Source: Planktothrix sp. PCC 11201
GTDB lineage: Bacteria > Cyanobacteriota > Cyanobacteriia > Cyanobacteriales > Microcoleaceae
Direction: 5' to 3'
NCBI RefSeq assembly: GCF_900009135.1
Contig: NZ_LT797711.1
Span: 208,373-272,372, forward strand
Length of the DNA stretch: 64,000 nucleotides
In this document: in pieces, positions 58,885 through 64,000 of the stretch
How the letters are laid out: every line of letters starts with the position of its first letter
Position numbering within the stretch: position 1 is the stretch's first letter
Position numbers and translations under genes: made by a program
Notes under the pieces: model-generated
Told to the model about the DNA's origin: nothing
What the model saw: only the letters and a program-made list of their open reading frames with translations
Databases searched by the model: none

Positions 58885-60603
58885 CTAAATTCCATGACTC
58901 TTTCCAATCACCCAATTCCGACGGAAAAAACGGGATAGGGCCGATTCTTCTAGTTGTAAAACAATTGGACGACCATGGGGACAGGTGCGAGGATTGCGGG
59001 TTTTAATCCATTGATCTAATATAGTTTGCATTTGGGTTAAACTCAGTGGTGTGCCATTTTTGATCGCACTCCGACAGGCGGTGGCGACCTGTGCGGCTTG
59101 TAAATCTCCTCCTAAACTTAATTCTAATAAGGCTTCTGGACAATCACTGCGTTGGATTAATAATTCCGGTGCGTTTCTAACTACCCAAACCCCATCTCCA
59201 AAGGGATCAACTTCTAATCCTAAACGGTGCATTTGTTCTAATTGTGCTGTTGATAAGGATTGTAAAATAATCCCGGGTTCTAGGGGAATTAATCGCCATT
59301 GATCACAGATTTGTTCATATAAAATCCGTTCGTGGGCAATATGTTGTTCAATTAACCATAATCCGCTAGAATGTTCGGCAATAATATAGGTATTCAGAAC
59401 TTGAGCGATCGCTTTTATTTCTAATATTCCTAATTCGGTTTTAGACTGAGTTGGAGACGTTTCAGATTCTGGGTGAATTGCAGAATTTATATTATAACTT
59501 CCCTTTTCTTCCGATACTTTTAATAACTTCTCAATTCGATTTTGGGGAGGGGAAATTCTCTCGAAATTCAACCTTAAAGCCTGTTCAATTCCTTGACTAA
59601 TCAGTTCTTGCCATTGGTTCAAATTTTGGAGATAAACTTCACTTTTATCAGGGTTTCTATTCCAGTCTACTTGTTCGGGTAACAGGTGCAAATGCACAAA
59701 ACAAATGGGATAGCGATCGCGGGGACAGGTTCGTTCTAGGGCGGTTAATAGGGTTTGTTCTAATTCCGGCGATCGCACTATGCGGCCATTAATAGCTACC
59801 TTCACCCAATCGGGTCGGCGACGATGACAGCGATCGGGTAATCCTAATATTAATTCAATGTCTTTTAAGTTAAAATTATCATAATCTGGCGGAATTTTCA
59901 AATAAAATAAATCACTGAATTGAACATTTTTAATAATCTGAGGTAAAACCTGTTGAGCATTCACCCCCGGACTAATTTGAAACCAAGGATTATTGCCTTG
60001 ACGCAGTTGCCAAGTTACCTGGGGATGACATAAAGCAATTTGCTGAATTATTAACTGAATACCGCGCAATTGTTGAGCCGAAGTCGGTAAAGATTCACGT
60101 CGATTTTGCCAATTTTCAAATAAATTAGAAACCGTAATCACTGTTCCCTGGGCGACAGCAATAGTTTCGGTTTGAACAACTTCTCCTTGATGATTATAAC
60201 TAACACGCCAACCGGAATGAGAAAGGGAAGGAGAACGGGGCCGACTAATAATTTCTAAATCCGATAATTGAGCTAAACTGTGTAAGGCTTCCCCCCGAAA
60301 TCCTAAACTATTAATTTTAAATAAATCCGTAATTGTGTTAATTTTGCTGGTACTATGGGCGGTGGCGGCTTGTTTTAAATTAGTTAAATCCATACCCCAA
60401 CCATTATCTACCACTTGTACCCGCCAAGACTCCGGCCAGACTGAAATTATAATCCGATTTGCCTCGGCATCTAAGGCATTTTCCACTAATTCCCGAACCA
60501 CCGCCACTAAGGAGTCAATAACTTCACTGGCTGCAATTAAATCAACAACATCTTTGGGGAGAGTCCGAATATAATTCAAGGGTAAACAGGTTGAATTTAA
60601 CAT
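58885..60603 (-). CDS. mutL: DNA mismatch repair protein MutL
   Basis: I use the ATG at 60603; the frame opens six codons upstream. The GHKL ATPase is standard: VVRELVENALDAEANRIIIS, VDNGWGMD, KINSLGFRGEALHSL and HSTSKI. The C-terminal dimerisation/nuclease domain has motifs of endonuclease-type MutL: LIEQHIAHERILYE in place of DQHA(x)2E(x)4E, ACRSAIKNG and CPHGRP. The first metal-site Asp is Glu and Ala is Ile, so nuclease activity may be altered. Length 572 is normal for cyanobacteria. Confidence 0.9.
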   Translation of the reverse strand: MLNSTCLPLNYIRTLPKDVVDLIAASEVIDSLVAVVRELVENALDAEANRIIISVWPESWRVQVVDNGWGMDLTNLKQAATAHSTSKINTITDLFKINSLGFRGEALHSLAQLSDLEIISRPRSPSLSHSGWRVSYNHQGEVVQTETIAVAQGTVITVSNLFENWQNRRESLPTSAQQLRGIQLIIQQIALCHPQVTWQLRQGNNPWFQISPGVNAQQVLPQIIKNVQFSDLFYLKIPPDYDNFNLKDIELILGLPDRCHRRRPDWVKVAINGRIVRSPELEQTLLTALERTCPRDRYPICFVHLHLLPEQVDWNRNPDKSEVYLQNLNQWQELISQGIEQALRLNFERISPPQNRIEKLLKVSEEKGSYNINSAIHPESETSPTQSKTELGILEIKAIAQVLNTYIIAEHSSGLWLIEQHIAHERILYEQICDQWRLIPLEPGIILQSLSTAQLEQMHRLGLEVDPFGDGVWVVRNAPELLIQRSDCPEALLELSLGGDLQAAQVATACRSAIKNGTPLSLTQMQTILDQWIKTRNPRTCPHGRPIVLQLEESALSRFFRRNWVIGKSHGI

Positions 60604-60660
60604 TTCAAAGGCAATAGGCAATCTTGCTATAACTAATAGGTAATAGGGTGAAATATAATT

Positions 60661-61800
60661 TTAGTTTAATTTGACTTCTTCGGCAACTTCAGCGTGCATT
60701 TCTTTGAGTTGAGTTTGGGGAAGTTTAATATAAAAAGTAGTTCCTTCATTGGGAACGGATTTAAACTGAATTTGACCGCCATGGGCATCAATAATAGATT
60801 TAGCGATCGCCGTTCCTAACCCCGTACCACTGCGTTTTCCATGGGTAACAAAGGCATCAAATAAATGTTCACGAATCATATCGGGAATTCCAGGGCCATT
60901 ATCAGCAATAGCAATTTCTGTCCACTCTCCGGTTAATTTAGCCGTGATTGAAATAGCTCCTCCTGGTTTTTCAAAGGCTTCTACCGCATTTCCCACTAAA
61001 TTTTGAAAAACTCGAGTCAGTTTATTTTCATCAACATAAATCCGACAATTTTCATCGGCTTGCACAGAAAAATTAACCTGGGTAGATTGAAAATAAACCC
61101 GATTTATTTTTTCAAAATTTTGTAGCATTTTTGCCACGGAAATCGATTTTCTGTAGAGTAGGGCACTGCCTTTCGTGAATTCTAATACCTCCTCTGCCAT
61201 GCCTAACATCCGTTGAATTTGCATAGAAATCAAATCACACCATTCTTGAGTTTCTTCATCGGGGTGCATCTCCTTGAGCATGGAACTCGATAACTGAATT
61301 CCGGTAAACGGACTTCTAAAATCATGCAAAATGGTATTCACCATTTCCCCGACTAATTCCATTTTTTCTTTATGGACTAATTGATGGACATATTGATTGG
61401 TAGTAACGCGCAAATGACTAATAATATAAGTGAATAAATTCAGAATCACTTTACCCTTAGCATTGCTTAAAATTTGCATCAAATCCGGTTGAGAAATTTT
61501 AGCTAATTTTACCTGTCCGGCCGTTATTGCCCTGGCGCTGCGGGGCTGTCCATCTAAGACCCCAAATTCTCCAAAAAAGTCATTAGCTTTGGCAACAGCA
61601 ATGGTTTGATATTGGCTCAATGGAGCTTCTTTTTTAAACTCCACCCGACCTTCTAACACTAGATATAAAAAATTAGGAGCTTCTCCTTCTTCAAAAATAA
61701 TATGTTGGTCGGCAAACTGTTCGACGATTGCCAGTTCACAGAGTTGTTGAGCTTCGGGAAGATCAAAATAGCTAAGAAATCGGTGGGAGGATATATCCAT
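60661..61800 (-). CDS. Histidine kinase with N-terminal cyclic-nucleotide-binding domain
   Basis: From the ATG at 61800 the 379-residue kinase has a cNMP-binding domain (about 8-125) with IIFEEGEAPNFLYLVLEGRV and FGEFGVLDGQPRSARAI, including the conserved Glu and Arg of the phosphate-binding cassette. Then come the H-box HDFRSPFTGIQLS (about 161-173), N-box NLVGNAVEAFE, DNGPGIP and TGLGTAIAKSI. There is no membrane segment or receiver. It may read cAMP or cGMP and phosphorylate an unlinked regulator. Confidence 0.88.
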   Translation of the reverse strand: MDISSHRFLSYFDLPEAQQLCELAIVEQFADQHIIFEEGEAPNFLYLVLEGRVEFKKEAPLSQYQTIAVAKANDFFGEFGVLDGQPRSARAITAGQVKLAKISQPDLMQILSNAKGKVILNLFTYIISHLRVTTNQYVHQLVHKEKMELVGEMVNTILHDFRSPFTGIQLSSSMLKEMHPDEETQEWCDLISMQIQRMLGMAEEVLEFTKGSALLYRKSISVAKMLQNFEKINRVYFQSTQVNFSVQADENCRIYVDENKLTRVFQNLVGNAVEAFEKPGGAISITAKLTGEWTEIAIADNGPGIPDMIREHLFDAFVTHGKRSGTGLGTAIAKSIIDAHGGQIQFKSVPNEGTTFYIKLPQTQLKEMHAEVAEEVKLN

Positions 61801-61956
61801 TTTTATAAACCGGGTTGTGATCAAAGATTAGGGAGATCTACTTTTGTGACATTAATATTATGGGAATAGAAAGAGTTGGGCATCTGAAAACAGAGGGATT
61901 CTAGGGGAGAAATGGCTTTTAGCAACTAGAATATTTGGACTCGATACTATTATCAA

Positions 61957-62466
61957 TTATAGCGTAGATGTTCCCAGTAGTTGAGCCAAAGATGCTTGTA
62001 ATACCGGGGGTAAACGACGCATAATTTTCCCCGTTTGTCCATCGATGGGAACTAAGGTAACTTGGGCACTGAGATAATGGGATTGGCCATCTAGGGATTC
62101 AATCCGGTATTCCCAGGGAATTCGCATTCCTTTAGTCGGTAGAATTCGACTTTTAACCACCACCTGCATTCCCATTTTAACGGGTTTATGGTAGCGAATA
62201 TTCAACTCGACAACGGGCAGTTCGCAGCCCATTTCTACTAAGGCATGATATTCCAATCCTGCCAAACGTAACCGTTCTACCCTGGCTTCTTCCATCCAAG
62301 ATAGATAGGTTCCATGCCAAACAATACCACCATAGTCGGTGTGATGGGGAGAAACCCGCACAACATAGTCAAACCAAGGGGTTGACCAGGGGACATCCGT
62401 TGAGGACGGGGGCTGGGGGAAAGGATTTGTTTCAAACACTTTACAAATATATTCAGAACGCAACAT
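61957..62466 (-). CDS. Hotdog-fold acyl-CoA thioesterase
   Basis: The 169-residue protein has the 4-hydroxybenzoyl-CoA thioesterase-type motif HHTDYGGIVWHGTYLSWMEE (about 40-59), whose Asp is the expected catalytic residue, then ARVERLRLAGL and VVELNIRYHKPVKMGMQV. Cyanobacterial members of this group include the 1,4-dihydroxy-2-naphthoyl-CoA hydrolase of phylloquinone synthesis, which is a reasonable candidate role, but the substrate cannot be read from the sequence. Confidence 0.82.
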   Translation of the reverse strand: MLRSEYICKVFETNPFPQPPSSTDVPWSTPWFDYVVRVSPHHTDYGGIVWHGTYLSWMEEARVERLRLAGLEYHALVEMGCELPVVELNIRYHKPVKMGMQVVVKSRILPTKGMRIPWEYRIESLDGQSHYLSAQVTLVPIDGQTGKIMRRLPPVLQASLAQLLGTSTL

Positions 62467-62581
62467 TTCTATAAATTATCTGTCAACCAGGGGGATTATT
62501 CTAGGTATGAAGACTGTTTAATCCGTCTTGGAAACCATCTGACCACTGATAAATCACCTATTTTAATCACAAGGAAAACCC

Positions 62582-63436
62582 ATGATAAAAAAAATTCTAG
62601 TTGCTGTTGCAGGTCGGGGATTATGCGAAGAAATGCTGAATATGCTCTTGGATATCCCCTCTTTCCAACAAGCATCGATCACGCTTCTACACGTTGTTTC
62701 CCCTGAAATTAGCTCGGATACGATGTCGGAAAAGTTAACCGAAGCTGGAAAGATTCTGGCCGAAGCTGTTACCTCGATTAAACTCGACTCCAAGCAAATT
62801 AATCCTCTACTTAAACAAGGTGATCCTAAAGATATCGTTTGTCAAGTGGCTGATGAGGAAGATGTGGATTTAATTATTATGGGTTCTAGGGGTTTAGGAC
62901 GCATCCAAGCAATTCTGGAAAACTCCGTCAGTCAGTATGTATTTCAATTAACTACTCGTCCCATGCTATTAGTCAAGGACGATACCTATGTCAAAAAACT
63001 GCGTAAAATTATGGTGGCCGTGGATAATTCCGAAGCCTCCAAACAGTGTTTACAGTTGGCAATTTCCTTTGCTAAAGATTTAGCTAGTTCTCAACTGATT
63101 TTAGTCCACATTAATAAGGATATATCAGGGAAATCGAGCGAAGATTTCAGTAATAATGCTGAAAAAGATCCTGTTTTAGCCCCGGCAATTGAAGCAGTAA
63201 AACGTCTGGGAATCGGCTATCGTTGCGTGAGTGGGATTGGTAAACCAGGCCCAGAACTGTGTAGTATTGCTGAAGAAGTCGGGGCTGATTTATTAATGTT
63301 AGGTTCCCCAGACCGTCGCCCCAACATGGCTAAGAGTTTTATTGACTTAGACCGATTGTTGGGGAGTTCCCTCTCAGATTATGTGCGAGTTTATGCTAAT
63401 TGTCCTGTTTTGTTAACACGGACAACGACAAAATAA
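62582..63436 (+). CDS. Universal stress protein with two Usp domains
   Basis: The 284-residue protein has two Usp domains in tandem (about 1-138 and 139-284). Each has the ATP-binding Gly motif: MGSRGLGRIQAILENSVS and LGSPDRRPNMAKSF, the second diverged. DVDLIIMGSRG and GADLLMLGS precede them. The first domain should bind ATP; the second may not. It ends in a strong terminator shared with psbM. Confidence 0.9.
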   Translation: MIKKILVAVAGRGLCEEMLNMLLDIPSFQQASITLLHVVSPEISSDTMSEKLTEAGKILAEAVTSIKLDSKQINPLLKQGDPKDIVCQVADEEDVDLIIMGSRGLGRIQAILENSVSQYVFQLTTRPMLLVKDDTYVKKLRKIMVAVDNSEASKQCLQLAISFAKDLASSQLILVHINKDISGKSSEDFSNNAEKDPVLAPAIEAVKRLGIGYRCVSGIGKPGPELCSIAEEVGADLLMLGSPDRRPNMAKSFIDLDRLLGSSLSDYVRVYANCPVLLTRTTTK

Positions 63437-63461
63437 TCCACTCTTAATTAACAAACATAAT

Positions 63462-63499
63462 AAAAAGCGCCACAGTAACAGTCTGATGGCGCTTTTTTT
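63462..63499. terminator. Bidirectional Rho-independent terminator between usp and psbM
   Basis: AAAAAGCGCCA (63462-63472) pairs with TGGCGCTTTTT, followed by more Ts (63487-63499). Both strands have a GC stem and T-run, so it can end the usp transcript and, read in reverse, the psbM transcript. Confidence 0.85.
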
Positions 63500-63536
63500 G
63501 AATTAAAATTCAATCAAAATTCAGGAAAAAATGGTA

Positions 63537-63650
63537 TTAACCTTCTTTACCATCCCGACTTTGGGTTTGAATATACAGAATCAACAGAAAAACCGCAGGA
63601 ACTGCCACAAACAAAATGCTGGCAACAAATCCTAAATCATTAACTTGCAT
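63537..63650 (-). CDS. psbM: Photosystem II reaction center protein PsbM
   Basis: A 37-residue frame from the ATG at 63650 to TAA at 63537: [20 protein letters not shown] then [14 protein letters not shown], the single-helix PsbM pattern (LGFxA, VPxVFLLILxIQT). PsbM sits at the photosystem II dimer interface. The frame is too short for ordinary gene callers. AAGGTAGGG precedes the ATG. Confidence 0.93.
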   Translation of the reverse strand: MQVNDLGFVASILFVAVPAVFLLILYIQTQSRDGKEG

Positions 63651-63769
63651 AATTGCCCTACCTTAACTTAAATGGGAAATTCAAATACCCCTAGGGTATC
63701 ATTAATTGACGTTTTTGAATAGATTGATTTTATAGCGGGTAATAGGTAATGGGTAATTACAAAAAGAGT

Positions 63770-63835
63770 TTACTTCCTTCCCCTACCTCCCCTGCTCCCC
63801 CTGCTCCCCCTGCTCCCCCTGCCTCCCCTGCTCCC
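63770..63835. repeat. CTGCTCCCC tandem repeat
   Basis: About six copies of the 9-mer CTGCTCCCC / CTGCCTCCCC, just before the partial gene at the window end. The minus-strand frame across it (Gly/Ser/Arg repeats) is repeat-derived, not a gene. Confidence 0.75.
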
Positions 63836-63853
63836 CTTATATCTTTCTCCAAT

Positions 63854-64000
63854 ATGGCTTATATTACCCAACGTCGTCGCTCCGTTAGAAATTATTCTGT
63901 TCCTCATCGTTCTAACAGGCAATCTCCTGTTAGAGTAGGGACTAGAATACCTCATAGATTAGCGAAATTAAAATACTCTCGAATTATATTTTTAATTGCC
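63854..64000 (+). CDS. Start of a gene cut by the window end
   Basis: From the ATG at 63854 the frame stays open to the last base: MAYITQRRRSVRNYSVPHRS, a very basic stretch, then RIIFLIA, the start of a hydrophobic segment. A cytoplasmic basic tail before a membrane helix suggests a membrane-anchored protein such as a penicillin-binding protein, but nothing here identifies it. Confidence 0.45.
   Translation, partial: MAYITQRRRSVRNYSVPHRSNRQSPVRVGTRIPHRLAKLKYSRIIFLIA

Noticed and set aside
63770..63955. Gly/Ser/Arg-repeat frame on the minus strand near the window end
   Set aside because: Its sequence is the translation of the CTGCTCCCC tandem repeat and lacks a ribosome site.
1..64000. tRNA or rRNA genes
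   Set aside because: I looked for conserved T-loop and anticodon-arm patterns in the spacers and saw none; this was by eye and tRNAscan-SE would be decisive.

Overview
The window is cyanobacterial chromosome. Three small photosystem proteins support this directly: Psb27 (40713-41114), plus PsaX (54237-54353) and PsbM (63537-63650), which I read from short unlisted frames. HIP1-type GCGATCGC octamers are scattered throughout, many genes belong to families known almost only from cyanobacteria (DUF2555, DUF2605, DUF2973, DUF3685, DUF4278, DUF4912), and one protein carries bilin-binding cyanobacteriochrome GAF domains. The moderate-to-low GC and the abundance of GGGAATA/GGGAATG heptamers, CAGTTATCAGT-type repeats and small palindromic elements suggest a filamentous, repeat-rich lineage such as Planktothrix or another Oscillatoriales member; the genus is a guess.

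Layout. 1-3.5 kb: an AT-rich accessory edge with a large SF2-type helicase cut by the window start and a Uma2 nuclease. 3.5-12.6 kb: a DUF3685 response regulator and a TetR regulator, a vWA membrane protein, then a DevB-DevC exporter pair preceded by a perfect 19-bp palindrome; the matching ATPase DevA is separated from DevBC by an opposite-strand PIN toxin-antitoxin pair and an acetyltransferase. 12.6-18.5 kb: small conserved proteins, an anti-sigma-type kinase, an alpha/beta hydrolase, a 2Fe-2S protein and PEP synthase. 18.8-28 kb: an HxlR regulator, a light-sensing diguanylate cyclase, glutamate dehydrogenase with an NtcA-like site, an esterase, CoaBC and a GGDEF-EAL protein. 28-35.3 kb (all minus strand): a 14-blade WD40 ATPase, a possible IS605-type right end, a ferredoxin, a TolC-like outer membrane channel and a DUF4278 protein. 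35.7-46 kb: DUF2605/DUF2973, a DUF4912 protein with tandem acidic repeats, a WGR-DUF1963 protein, Psb27, a glycosyl-hydrolase-like exported protein, a prohibitin and an ABC-F ATPase. 46-64 kb: GalT, DUF2891, DUF4340, MurA, alanine dehydrogenase, an Ap4A phosphorylase-like protein, a DJ-1 family protein, PsaX, LipA, a response regulator, a heptose kinase-like enzyme, a CADD-like diiron protein, MutL, a cNMP-binding histidine kinase, a hotdog thioesterase, a universal stress protein and PsbM.

How the parts relate. DevB, DevC, DevA and TolC together could form one trans-envelope exporter, with the TetR protein as its likely repressor. Two cyclic-di-GMP enzymes 4 kb apart, one with two candidate light-sensing GAF domains, suggest light-controlled c-di-GMP turnover. 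GdhA and alanine dehydrogenase are nitrogen-metabolism genes.

A recurring theme is short repeats packed against genes: palindromic elements or tandem repeats supply the last codons or stop codons of several genes (7781-7800, 21229-21252, 52109-52111), and two TIR-bounded elements carry differently expanded heptamer arrays. No CRISPR array, rRNA or tRNA was recognised. All family names come from sequence motifs read by eye; no search was run.
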